Origin: Microcyclospora pomicola
Taxonomy: Eukaryota > Ascomycota > Dothideomycetes > Capnodiales
Length of the DNA stretch: 64,000 nucleotides
Direction: 5' to 3'
Assembly: GCA_002786065.1 (NCBI GenBank)
Contig: NHNY01000024.1
Span: 66,030 to 130,029 of the forward strand
A model generated the notes under the pieces. That model had not been told where the DNA came from and made no database searches. It was given only the letters and a program-made list of their open reading frames with translations. Each line of letters begins with the position of its first letter. Positions within the stretch are counted from its first letter, which is position 1. Of this stretch, positions 19,593-31,027 are shown piece by piece. The position numbers were made by a program, and so were the translations under genes.

Positions 19593-21828
19593 ATGAACTT
19601 CCGCAAGCCGATCCAGCCACAGCAGCAACCGCAGCAGCAGGTATGTACAAGCACATCTGGCAGCTTGCTAGAGTCTAGAACTCATGACATATCGAACTTG
19701 ACTAACATGACATCTTCAGGAGATGGTTCAGGTCGGTTCGTGCCCAACAGGAACGACCGTAAGACAGACCCGGAAGAACTAACCCATGCTCTTTCTTGGC
19801 TTCGTTAGATCGCAATGAGTACGTGCCGCATGCACCATATGATCACATGCTCATCTATGAGTCTGGACGACGTGTGACACGAGCTGAAGGTTAAGAACAG
19901 GACATCATCACCATTCTGGCGCACGTCCTCGCGCTCCAGCGACAAAAAGAGCACCAATGCTACGAGCCCTGCGACCCAGGAACCGCCGCAGCAACGTAAA
20001 GTGATTGGCGCATCCTATAGCCATGCGGATATGCTGAAGATGGACAACCTGTACGCTTGCATATAAGCTTCCGTCGCATGGGAGACTCCGGAAAAGCTGA
20101 TTTGGAGTGGTATGGCAGGTCTCTGACGGGTGATTCGCGACCCAAAACACCACCCTCGATGTTGCGGTACCACAGCACACCCCCTTCTTCGACGAATGCA
20201 GGGCGACGACCGCCAGATAATGTGTCGCCTCCGGTTCGACGGACGTATACAGGATTCTCGTCTGCGACGCGGGACACTTGGTCAACGGCTGAGGACGAAG
20301 AGGAGAGCGAGAATGCGTTAGGGTACGACGAGGACGAGGACGAGTTCGGACTACCGAGTATAGCGTCGATGCGACGAAAAGGGAAGCGAATACCAACCAA
20401 ACGTAGCAGCGATCAGGCGAGGCAGGGTTCATTGGGCAATGGAGGCGCGTTCGCTCCAACAACAACACCCGCATTGGCGGTGTGGGGACTGGACAATGGA
20501 GATGTGGCGGAGGAGCGGGCAATCCCAACATATCCTTCTGCACGGAAGACCGAGGGCAAGATCTTACGACCGCAATACAAGGAGATCCTACGAGATCCGG
20601 CGAACTCGCTGCATCTGATCAGCCATCCCACGGTTCCCCCAAGTGCCACAGGAAAGGAATTGGAAGCGCACTCGTCACGGATCACACGAATCAACAAGTT
20701 CAAGAAGATCCTTCAAGCCAGCTCAATTGCGTTACCAGACCTACGGAATCTTGCCTGGTCGGGCTTACCGGGAGAGGTACGCGCGATGTCCTGGCAACTC
20801 TTGCTGGGCTACTTGCCTACTAGTAGTGAGCGAAGAGTCGCAACCCTGGAGCGGAAACGGAAAGAGTATCTCGATGGCGTACGACATGCGTTCGAGCGAG
20901 GCGGAACCAGCAACAACAGTAGCAGTGTCACAACGTCTCCACAACTAAAACGAGGCGCGGGCAGGGGACTCGACGAGGCGATCTGGCATCAGATTGTTAT
21001 CGATGTGCCACGAACAAACCGGCATCTTGAACTCTACAGCTACGAAGCCACACAGCGGTCCTTGGAACGAATTTTATACGTTTGGGCAATTCGGCATCCG
21101 GCATCGGGGTACGTGCAGGGGATCAACGATCTCGTGACGCCGTTCTGGCAGGTCTTTCTGGGCCAATACATGACCGACCCTGATGTAGAGTTCGGAATGG
21201 ACCCAGGTCAGCTTCCCAAGCCCGTGCTGGACGCGGTAGAGGCGGACAGTTTTTGGTGCTTGACGAAGTTGTTAGACGGGATACAGGATAACTACATTCA
21301 CGCACAGCCGGGCATCCAGCGACAAGTGTCGGCGTTGCGGGATCTGACGAGCCGGATCGATGAGGCGCTGGCGAAACACATGGAGAACGAAGGGGTAGAG
21401 TTTATCCAATTCTCCTTCCGTTGGATGAACTGCTTGCTGATGCGCGAGGTGAGCGTGAGCAACACGATCCGCATGTGGGATACATACCTTGTAAGTCTGC
21501 TCCTGTTTTCCACACTCAAGTCACTGCACTTCATCCCGTCTTTCCCCAGCACTGACCAAAATACTCTCAGGCCGAAGACCAGGGTTTCTCCGCCTTCCAC
21601 CTGTATGTCTGCGCCGCATTCCTTGTCAAGTGGTCGGACAAACTACAGCGCATGGACTTCCAAGAGATGATGGTCTTCCTGCAGGCTTTGCCGACCAAGG
21701 AGTGGACGGAGAAGGATATTGAGCTGTTGTTGAGCGAGGCTTTCATCTGGAAAAGCCTGTTCGCTGGCAGCCAGGCACATGTCCGGCAGTCGAGCACCGG
21801 CGCGTTTGGAGCGCCACTGAACTTGTGA
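19593..21828 (+). CDS. GYP1: TBC-domain Rab GTPase-activating protein (Gyp1-like)
   Basis: My model has five exons (19593-19758, 19809-19818, 19901-20050, 20119-21490, 21571-21828) and 651 residues, with all phases matching. The second exon is only 10 nt. The 5' end is the weak part: an in-frame ATG at 19707 could be the real start, and a tempting donor at 19641 breaks the frame if used. The TBC domain (about 260-640) has the arginine finger in IVIDVPRTNRH, the glutamine finger in SGYVQGINDLV, and C-terminal FSFRWMNCLLMREVS and YVCAAFLVKWSDKL. Gyp1-type GAPs turn off Ypt1/Rab1 at the Golgi using both fingers. The N-terminal 250 residues are low-complexity and acidic. Confidence 0.85.
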
Positions 21829-22018
21829 TGCTCGTGGACCGTAATGCTGGGGATGCCATAGTGAGCAAAAGGCCTGAGCTCGTGTACGTTCATAGCAAAG
21901 AGCAGTGTCTGGTAGCATAACACGCCGGACTTCTGGCCACAGTGTGCAGATCTGTAGAGCCTGCAGTGTAAGACTTCGTCCCGGCAATCGCTTGACCACC
22001 TCGTGCTGCCTCCGTGCT

Positions 22019-23102
22019 TCAGTCCTCTGCCAAAATGACCAAGCCCTCCTTCGGTGGCGAGAACTGGCGCAGCTGCACCCCGGCCTCCTTGAAGATCTTT
22101 GCCGAATCATCGTCCATGTAGTAGCTCTTGTTGAACACGACCTCGGTGATACCGACCTGCACAATCTTGATGCTGCATGTCAAGCACGGGCACGTGTTGC
22201 AGTACAGCACCGCGCCGCCACCCACGCGTTCGCGCCCTGCCTCTAGCAACGCGTTCTCCTCCGCGTGAATGCACAGACAGGTGCTGAGCGAGGCTCCCCC
22301 GCCCCCGCCTCCATTGCACCGCGGACACCCGCCCTCGTTGCAGTTGGTGATGTTCCGCGGCGTCCCGTTGTAGCCCGTCGACATGACGCGCTTCTCGCGC
22401 ACCAGCACACACCCAACCTGGCGGCGCATGCAGTTGGACCGGCGCGCCGCGAGCGACGCCAGCGTCATGAAGTAGTGGTCCCAGCTCGGGCGCAAGCGGC
22501 TTTCGTCGGTGAGATCCAGCTGCGCCAAGGCCTCATGCAGCTGCGCCAGCGAGGACGTCGCGTTCAACAGCTTGATCTGCGCGCGCGCGGCCAGCGTCGC
22601 CAGCCCAGAGCGCGCGTCGTACTGGTGCTGGTCGTTGCGCAGGACGAACTGCTCGAGTGACGGCGGGGTGAGGGCGGAGTGCGCGCAGCGATTCGTGAAG
22701 CGTTGCCACCGCACCGAGATGGGGGCATCGATGTGCAGCAGGACGAAGAAGGGCCGGTGAGACAGCGCGTCGACGGTGGCTTCGTCGTGGATCGACGTGG
22801 TGACGAAGCGAGCCTGCCAGTGCGCCGTGACGAAGTCGACGAGCGCCGAGACCTGGGAGAAGGTCTGACAGGTGCTCGTGGCGTCGCCGTCGGGGACGTG
22901 GACGTCTGAGGCGGATTTCTCGATCGCGGGGGTCGAGGCGGTGCGGCGGAGACGCAGAGGGGTGAAGCCGTGCTGGGAGACGAGATAGTCTTCTACCGAG
23001 TGCTTTCCGGCGCATATGCCTGAGGGAGGTGATCAGTTTCGAGGTTTCGGAAAAGGGGGATTGAAAGGATGGGATCTTACCGCCGCAGATACCGATGAGC
23101 AT
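22019..23102 (-). CDS. DCD1: Deoxycytidylate (dCMP) deaminase
   Basis: Two exons (23102-23081, 23019-22019) give 340 residues. The first exon is 22 nt and encodes MLIGICGG up to the split Gly. dCMP deaminase makes dUMP for thymidylate synthesis. The C-terminal half is the zinc deaminase domain, with ligand and catalytic motif HAEENAL and cysteine pair CPCLTC. A second structural zinc site is suggested by CNEGGCPRC. The N-terminal half has a P-loop-like GGICAGKHSVEDYL, the extra domain typical of fungal enzymes, which split across the intron. A Gly-rich loop (GGGGGG) lies between CPRC and HAE. It diverges from ATG7 with 439 bp between the starts. Confidence 0.93.
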
Positions 23103-23541
23103 GTTGTCGGATGCATAAATCTCTCGTCTGTCTATTCCAGACTGCAATAGGCGGCTCGATCAGTGTGGCGATCGAAACGGAGGATAGTGATTGTGGAGCG
23201 GTGAGTCTGGCGGTGATATTTGTGTGGTCTGATGAGGTGTGTTGATATGATGCAGGTACCCGAAGTAAGCTCAGTGGTAGAACTATAGCTCCCGTTCCTG
23301 AGGCACGCGAGACCTCCTCCAAGTCTTGTGAACCTCGTCGCTTGACCTCCGCCCTCCACTTGATCACCTGCAACGTCGTCTTACTCTTCTATTCCTACTC
23401 CTGCTACTCTTCATCTTATGTCCCAAGTCCTCGCCTCCTCGCCTCCTCGTTCTCTCCCACCCGTGAACTCTCCGCTCTCAGACGTCCTGGACCCCGCCTA
23501 CCCCTCCTACCCCCGCCGACACCACCCCACTCCCTATCAAT
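23103..23541. other. Divergent promoter region DCD1/ATG7
   Basis: About 440 bases lie between the two start codons. The ATG7-proximal half is C/T-rich, as common in fungal 5' leaders. No other feature was seen. Confidence 0.55.
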
Positions 23542-26092
23542 ATGCCATCGCATCCCCTCCAGTACTCGCCATGGACATCCGATATCGAGCTGGCCTTCTA
23601 CTCAGCGCTGGCCAACATCAAACTCAACCATGACAAGCTCGACAGCTCGGCGCGTAAAGTGCTCGGCCTGTATGAGCTCAACTATCGCGATGCGCCGGAC
23701 CGCAGTACGCGGATGCAGATCCATTCCAACGCTCTGACGACCGACGAGTATGTGAGTTGTGGCACGTGCGATCACGTTGAGCATTATAGTGACATAAATC
23801 TCGCAAAGACAACCTTCCAACTTCTATCGTGCTGAAGGCCTGATTCGTAACTATAACACCCTCGAAGAATTCCGACAGGTCGACAAGGGCGCGCATATCG
23901 AACGTGCCGGACGCATGATATGGGACGCGATCAATGATGGCACCATCTACTCTTGTCCCTCGCTACTGTGTTCGTTTTCTGCCATTTGCTATGCGGACCT
24001 TAAAAAGTACAGATTCACCTATCACTTCGCTTATCCTTGCGTCCACTCGGATCCGCAATGGAGACTGGTATCGCCAGACGCTGAGCCCAAGAGCGGGATC
24101 ACTCAGCTGAACCAGAAAGAGACGGAGACGCTAGTCGATGCGGTACAGACGTGGAGATACAGCGTTGATGGCAGACAACACGGCTTTTTCCTGGCGAAGC
24201 GCTTACGAAAGAATGTCCTGGAAGCGCAGTGGCGGATGGGGACTGGAGAGATTGAGGAGGAGCAAGAGGATGGTAACATGAACTTCAACGCACAGAAGAG
24301 GAGAAAGTCACGGACACAGAGCTTGGGTGAGCTAGGGTTCCTGTGGTCGATAGGCTCGCTTGCCAGCTACGAGACGGGCTTTTTCGACAATGCCGAGCCC
24401 GAAGATCGATACATTTGCTTTGCGGATCCTTCGACATATCCTGAGAATCCAGGCTGGATGTTACGAAATCTTCTGGTTTTGGTGCGGCGGAAATGGCGTT
24501 TGGACGACGTACAAGTATTGTGTTATCGGGACACACATACGAGACGCGAGCATCCAACTAGTCTGGTGCTCAACCTCCAGTCCGCTGAGCCGGTGTTTCC
24601 GAAGATTCAGCCACAGAGTGAGAGCATGGCCACCTCTTCCGCCTTGACTCCTGGTGAGGTAGATGCAACGGGAGAATTGATTTCGCAGAAACAAATATCT
24701 GAAGAAGCAACGGTCAAAGTCGCCTCGACGAAGGAACCGAAGACGCTTGAGCTTCCCAAGATCACTGGATGGGAGCGTAACGAGAACAACAAGCTGGTCT
24801 CGAAGATTGTCGACCTTGCAGCGTACATGGATCCGTCGAAGCTCGCAGATCAAGCTGTGGACCTCAATCTGAAGCTCATCAAGTGGCGGATATCGCCTTC
24901 GATTGATCTTGATGCAATCAAGCACACGAGCTGCCTACTCCTCGGGGCTGGAACACTAGGGTCCTACGTTGCTCGTGGTCTGATGGCCTGGGGTGTACGC
25001 AAAATCACACTCGTGGACAATGCCCGGGTGAGTTACTCAAACCCTGTGCGGCAGCCCTTATTTGATTTCAAGGACTGTGAGGGCGGCGGAGCAAGAAAAG
25101 CAGAGCGAGCAGCGGCCGCATTGTCGGAGATATACCCCGGAGTGGACGCCACGGGCCATGTTATGTCGGTACCTATGGCCGGACACCCAATCATGCCACA
25201 AGACGAGGCCAGAGTGAAACAAGAGTTCGATACGCTAAAGGCCCTGATTGACCAACACGACGCCATCTTCTTGCTGATGGACAGCCGGGAAAGTCGATGG
25301 CTACCAACGGTCATGGGTAAAGCAGCAGGCAAGATCGTTATCAATGCAGCTCTTGGATTTGACACTTATGTCGTAATGCGCCATGGTCTAAGGTCAAATC
25401 CTTTGGTCTCAGCGACATCACATAGCGAGTCGCAAGAAGGCTCCGTCCAAACTCATTCTGCCAACGAGAAGAACCCACTCGAAGCGGCCGCCTCAGACCC
25501 AATCCAATCTACAAAAGTCCCCGGCACATCTGAAGGTGAAGAACTTGGCTGCTACTTCTGCTCCGACGTCGTCGCGCCCGCTGACAGTCTCAAATCCGCC
25601 ACCCTCGACCAACAGTGCACCGTCACACGCCCAGGCGCCGCCCCTCTCGCCTCCTCCCTCGCCGTCGAGCTACTCGTCAGCATCACCCAACATCGCCTCA
25701 AGGGCCGCGCTCCTGCGCCCGCCCCTTTCAAATCCGGCTCCGCCAACCAGATTCAACCCGCGCCTCCCACAGACCCTTCCATCCCCGACAGCCACCCCCT
25801 CGGCACCGTCCCCCACCAACTCCGCGGCTTCATGTCCACCTGGCAGACCATCCAGATCAAAGGCCAGGCCTACGACTGCTGTGCCGCCTGCTCCCCCGCA
25901 ATCCTCGACGCGTACACCCGCGACGGCTGGGCGTTCGTACACCGTGCCATCAACGAGAAGGGCTTCGTCGAGGACATCTCGGGGTTGGCTGAGGTTCAGC
26001 GCCGGGCGGACGAGCTGGATGCGGACGTCGAATGGGATGAGGACGATGAGGGTGCTGGGGATAATGGCGATGGCGAGGGTGTTTTACTCTGA
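23542..26092 (+). CDS. ATG7: E1-like autophagy activating enzyme Atg7
   Basis: Two exons (23542-23747, 23809-26092) give 829 residues. The donor at 23748 (GTATGT) was chosen because it alone keeps the frame and yields [20 protein letters not shown]. Atg7 activates Atg8 and Atg12 and passes them to Atg3 and Atg10. The N-terminal domain has [13 protein letters not shown] and [16 protein letters not shown]. The adenylation domain has the nucleotide loop [15 protein letters not shown] (about 444-458) and [11 protein letters not shown]. The thioester cysteine is Cys672 in [11 protein letters not shown]. The acidic C-tail ([11 protein letters not shown]) recruits partners. At 829 residues it is longer than the usual 620-720, because of low-complexity inserts around 150-170, 275-310 and 595-640. 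Confidence 0.95.
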
Positions 26093-26613
26093 GTCCTCGC
26101 TGATCGTGGGGTAAGTTGTGCTGTGCTGTGTCGCATCGTGAGAGGGTAGCTGCTGTAAGGGAGGTGACCGCGGCTGGCTCGTGTTGGCATCTCTTGCCCT
26201 GTGTGTTTTGTGTCAACGTCGTTCGATTCGACTGATAGGGACAAATTAACTATGGTTTAGGATGAGATGTAATAGACGAAGCACATGTATCACGGCAGGT
26301 ATGGAATGGAGTTGGGTGTTCTCCAGGGTCACTGGAGGTTGTATTGGATGTATGCTGGTTCTCGGAGCAAAGACATCAGAGCGTATGCCGTACGACCTAT
26401 CGCGCTTGTGAGCTACACATATATCAGGATTCTATCAGATATCAAGGTCATGGTTGAAGTCGAATGTCATTGAACTCGTCGATCATCAATTCGTGCTAGA
26501 TGGATCTGTCTAGCCTACGTAAGATGGCGTGGCGCGAGATGCATAGTGGTCCGCACACAGCATGGGCACTGATCGCTTTCGGACACGGTGCGAAGCATAG
26601 AATCACGACCCGC
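26093..26613. other. Convergent intergenic region
   Basis: About 520 bases between the ATG7 and allantoicase stop codons. No coding or RNA feature was seen. Confidence 0.5.
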
Positions 26614-27734
26614 TCAACCTCTTCGTCCAAAGACGCGGATCCGCTTGACGCCGCCATCGGGAATGATGACCAACTTGACGAAGCCATACGCGCTCTGCTC
26701 GACCGCCTGTAGCGCGTCCTGACCGTATTCATGCTCTTGATCCGCGCCTGTCTTCTGCGGTGCTAAGATCTCCGTCCATGCGCTCGTATCTTCGTGTTGA
26801 GGAGCCTTATCAGCGGGCAGGGCGCCGAAGACCTGGACTTTCTGCGGGAAGTTGCCGCGGAAGTGGGCGGTATCGATGACGATCTTTTCGATGAAGCCGG
26901 CGACACCGAGGCGAATGATGGCCCAATCGATGTGCTCGCCGCGGGTGCGCTTGGTTTCCCAGCCGTCGCCCATGTCGACGCCGCGGCCAGGGAGGAGCAG
27001 GTTGTCTTTTGTGCCAAAGTGCTGATCGGAGCATTGTATGGCTACGCCGCCATTGACAGTCGCGGCAAGATCAAAGACAGCAGAGGCGTCCTGGGGGAGG
27101 ACGGGGACGACGTCTCCGTATAGGCGGAAGCGTGCGATGCCACCATCGGGGAACATCTGCAGACGGACGTGTGTGTAGGGCTTGGTCGGAGTGGACAGGA
27201 GCCAAGCTTGTCTTTGGCTGGGCCCACATGCCTGCTTTTCAAGAATTGTTTCCCATCCCGAGAATGCTTTGCTCTTGATCTCCTCTTCTTGCTCATCGGA
27301 AGCGAAGCAAGCCTGAACCGCTATTTCTGGAGCATGGTTGCCAGTGAACCAAGCCGTGTCAATCTCAACTCCTTTAACAGTGCCCGAAGCGACGCCAAGC
27401 CTGAGCACTACCCAGTCAAAGGGCTCCGGGTTGTGTCTGCGGGTTTCCCACCCATCGTACCATGCTCCGGAGTAGACAAAGACACCAGGCTTTCTAATGG
27501 GCGCTGTAGGGGTGGTCAGGTTGTCGGCGGAAGCGAAGTATTCGTCGGAGAAGGCAAGGACTCGAGAGCCAAGCGCTTTGTTAAGAAGGTCTAGCTTGGT
27601 CAGTGAGTATCCGAGAGACACAGGTCGAAGTGTAGGGTACCTGTGCTGCTGGACTTGAAGGTAGAGTCAATGTCTTCTGCGGCGATAGGAGTGATATGCA
27701 CAGCAGCCTCAGGCGCTTGAGCTGGTGCAGCCAT
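26614..27734 (-). CDS. DAL2: Allantoicase
   Basis: Two exons (27734-27641, 27590-26614) give 356 residues. The CTAG acceptor at 27591 is needed for phase and yields STDLLNKALGSRVLAF. Allantoicase hydrolyses allantoate to ureidoglycolate and urea in purine degradation. The protein is made of two allantoicase repeats, each with a jelly-roll core: YDGWETRRHNPEPFDWVVLR in the first and GDGWETKRTRGEHIDWAIIR in the second, and each ends in a PDGG-x-x-R-x-R-x-G strand (FPDGGIARFRLYG and IPDGGVKRIRVFG). The length matches the family. It lies 193 bp downstream of the ankyrin/DIL gene on the same strand, so its promoter is short. One GATA core (CGATAG near 27835) is present, but this alone does not show nitrogen control. 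Confidence 0.95.
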
Positions 27735-27927
27735 CTTGTACTATACGGCGCAAAGGAAGTGTGGAAAAAGCAAAAGTCTTGTGTTTGGTGACTCTTTAAT
27801 GTCCAGCTCTTTGCACATGTGCGGGCCTGCCATCGATAGGTCGGCTCCGCCCGCTATTCAGTCGCCGACTTCGCTCCTTCATATGCCGAGTAGTGACCAT
27901 GGCGAGCTTATATGCTGGAGAACTGCA

Positions 27928-30416
27928 TCAAGTACTGCTGTCGCCATCGCTGAATCGTGCAGACTCGTAGACACTGCTGATGTCTTGTCTGTCGCTGGGC
28001 TGCAGGCTGTCGAGAAATTCTTGGGGGACAGATGGGATATATCGACGTTCGCGCTCCTTATTCATGCCGCCAAAACCGGCACCGTAGCTCACGAGCATAT
28101 CAGTTGATGTCGGTAGATGAAATGGCAGAAGCAGCGCGGGATTCAGGAGATTCGATTCAGGTGCATCGTCTTCATCTGCCTGGGGGGACATTGGCAGAGA
28201 AGGCATGGCTTTTCCGTTAGGAGTACTTGGTGCGACTGACTGGCCAGAAGAGTCGGGGACTGTAGCCGTGGACTGTAGTGGTGTGCCAATATTCTTTGGC
28301 CTACTTTTGACCTCTTGAATGTGTCTGACTGCCGCCTTGCTCAGCGTCTTCTCGCCCACCTCGGCGCGATAGTGTTTGATTGCATGGAGCAGTTGTTTGG
28401 TGGAAAGAGATGGAAGCTGCTCAATGGTGATGGCCATGGCCTCTGTGTCTTCGCCCAAGGATGAAAAGCATTGAAGCCATTGCAGTAATTGCACCACGGG
28501 GGCAAGGTGCCGTCTAGCTGCCTCAACTGTCGACTCCCCACTTGGATGCATGGTGCCGCCTTCGTAATGCTCCGGTTGCCTGTTGTTTGTACGTGCCCAA
28601 TCTTCAAGAACGGAGATGTTCATACGTATCTGCATCGCTTTCGTCCGCGCCAGGTATCGCTTGTTGGACATTATCCTGTTAAAAATCTCTGCGCCAAGCC
28701 AGTAGTACAATTGTGCTAGGATTTGCGCCACGACGATGGAATGAACATCGTACAGATCCAGAACGAATAAAGTGGATGAAATGAGAGAAGTGATGTTTCG
28801 GGGAGCGATTTGAGCTTTGCGCTTGGGCGAGGGTGGACGGAAGCGCTTTTCCACTGGCTCGGGCTTCACTTTTGTCTTGCTTCTGAGAAATTTCCACTCG
28901 TTCTGGAAGTGGATGTCTTCGAATCCGGGAATAGTCTCGTGGTCCAGCATGGCTGAATCTAGGACCTTGTCCATACGTCGCTCAGCATCGCGTATGATGA
29001 GGATGTAGATCTCATGGATCAACTCCGCCATTTGCGCCTGGAACTGCACCGTTTCCTGAGTGAGACCTACATCCTTCTTCAAGTAGTAGAGAAGCAGAGT
29101 AGCATTAGAGATCCAGAATGCAAGAATAGTCATGTCCCATTGGTGATGGTCCACAACAGCATATATTTTCTCCTGTGCTGACACCAGCCAGTCTGCAAGA
29201 AGCTCTTTGCTTGCATGGTAGTGAGCGTACCGCGCGCCAAGGAAGATGATATTTGCTGGGACCGGCTTCTGAGATGGAGACCGCTGCGGTGTCATATTGG
29301 TGACCACGACATCCAAGAATCGATCGATGTCATGTTCCATGAAGACAAACATCTGGTCGGGCAAACACCGATCCCAGACGAAGTCTTGGCTGTTCTCCAT
29401 GTCGTCTGGAGATTCGGGCTGCTCATCCAGACCAAGATTGCCAAGATCAACCTCAAGGTTAATGGCACTCTCCATCATCATTCGTCTTCTCATTTCACTT
29501 TCGGCCAGTTCCTCTTCAAACCTGTCCTGCGAAAATCCCGCCGTGTAGAAGTCATCTGTGACTCCAACGCTGCCGATCGTATATCCGCTATGCTGCAAGA
29601 ATTCTGACATCTCACTGCCAGGTGGCACAAAGTCGAGCGCAGTTCTACCGCTCGAAGATTTCACGTCGGTTGACGCTCCATGATCCAGCAAAGTTTTCGC
29701 GATCTCTTTATGTCGGTTCGTCATCGCCCACATGAGGGCCGTCCATTGATTGCGGTCCTGGTTGTCGACGGCGGCACCGGCGTCGAGCAACGTCAGAACC
29801 ACATCTTTGTGGCCGAAGCAGCTCGCGTAGACCAGTGGTGGCGTACCTTCAGCATCAACGACATCGATGTTCAGCAAATCCGATGCTTTCCCTCTCACCA
29901 GTCGCTGGACTCGTGCAGCATCTCCATTGCTTGCAGCCATGAACAAGAAGTCCTGTAAAGTCTTCCTCTTTTCCTCCTGTGACAGCTCATGGTTCGCAAG
30001 GACTTGTTCCTCTTCTGCCTCTGCCGAATCTTCATCGTCAGGCGTTGGTTGCACAGTCGTAGGCTGCGCTATTCTGGCATCGTCGAGGCCGAAGTTCTCT
30101 CGATAGGCGTCATCTTCGTCCGGCTCGTGAAGCGCAAGATTGAAGTTAAGCGGCTTTGCAATGCTCGGGGCCGTCAGGAATTGCGACTGTCCTGATGTAA
30201 ACAGTCAGATTGGTAGGACCATGTGAACGATTCGGAATGAATACCTTGCCAAGCATCATAGTATTCAGTCTCCTGATGATAGCTTGTGTAGTTTTGCCGG
30301 TCGTCGAGCGAACGAGGCAAGTCGGAAGGCAAAAGAGGTGATGGTTGTGCGATTTCTGCTTCTACGTCCTCATTGTGGTGGCCATTGCCGACATCATTGC
30401 TGTCTTCGCCATCCAT
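27928..30416 (-). CDS. Ankyrin repeat and DIL (dilute) domain protein
   Basis: Two exons (30416-30245, 30191-27928) give 811 residues. The acceptor at 30192 gives DAWQGQSQFLTAP in frame. After an acidic N-tail, ankyrin repeats occupy about 130-230, with TPPLVYASCFGHKDVVLTLL, WTALMWAMTNRHKEIAKTLL and a partial third. A DIL domain covers about 350-680, with WDMTILAFWISNATLLLYYL, IVVAQILAQLYYWLGAEIFN and VVQLLQWLQCFSSL, the helices known from the cargo-binding end of myosin V. No motor domain is present. Proteins with this pair of domains occur across fungi, and their role is poorly defined. A part in vesicle or actin-linked transport is inferred only from the DIL domain. The C-tail is Ser/Pro-rich. 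Confidence 0.85.
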
Positions 30417-30923
30417 GATCGCTTGTTTTGCAGAACAATGACCATGGCGAAGCTCTGGCTACTCCGTGTTGTGGGGCCGAGCGAGGCACCAGAGGAGTTG
30501 GTAAGGATTGTTTGCGGGCTTCCGGTTCAGCACAACTGGATCCAACTCAGTGCATTTTACCAGCCAGTTGCAATATCTTCTATCGTGCCAGCTACCTGGA
30601 CTGTAGATGTTGTTACTGTTGCCTGTAGCAATAGAATGATGGCTCCGTGCTTGGTGATGTGTACTCTACCTAGGTACGCGGACGCGGGCAACGATGATGA
30701 CTGAGGCGGCTTCCTGCCTTACCTTAGATCGAAGTCACGACAACCCTAGAACTAGATCACGTTCATAAGGACATCCGCCCGTGGTTCGCGTCCGTAACAC
30801 ATTTCTGGCAATATCGTCTATGCTTGTCGTCGCCTTGACCACAGTAGTACGGCATCGCAATATGGAAATCCATGAATAAAGGCGACACCGTCGTTGATAT
30901 CTTCTCCCAAGGCGCTGGAGGTC
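30417..30923. other. Divergent promoter region DIL protein/histidine kinase
   Basis: About 510 bases. It contains the palindrome ACCTAGGT (30668-30675) and two upstream ATGs before the histidine kinase start. No other gene was seen. Confidence 0.5.
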
Positions 30924-31027
30924 ATGGATGGTCACCACCAGTCGACTCCCACGAAGAGCTCCACCATGATCCCCGAGGAGCGTACGCCTTCTTTCTTGAA
31001 TCGCTACTTCCAACGATTACGCGATGA
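30862..31027 (+). promoter_or_regulatory. Two upstream ORFs in the histidine kinase leader
   Basis: ATG at 30862 opens a five-codon frame ending at the TAA at 30877-30879. ATG at 30872 opens a 51-codon frame that ends at the TGA at 31025-31027 and overlaps the main start (30924) in a different frame. If the mRNA starts upstream of 30862, both would reduce initiation at the main ATG. The transcription start is not known, so this is a prediction. Confidence 0.4.

Noticed and set aside
27735-27927. GATA-factor control of allantoicase
   Set aside because: Only one GATA core was seen in the short promoter; a pair would be expected for a confident call.
30668-30675. Palindrome ACCTAGGT, with similar CCTAGGTA near 3684
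   Set aside because: Eight-base palindromes at this count are compatible with chance, and no gene relation was seen.
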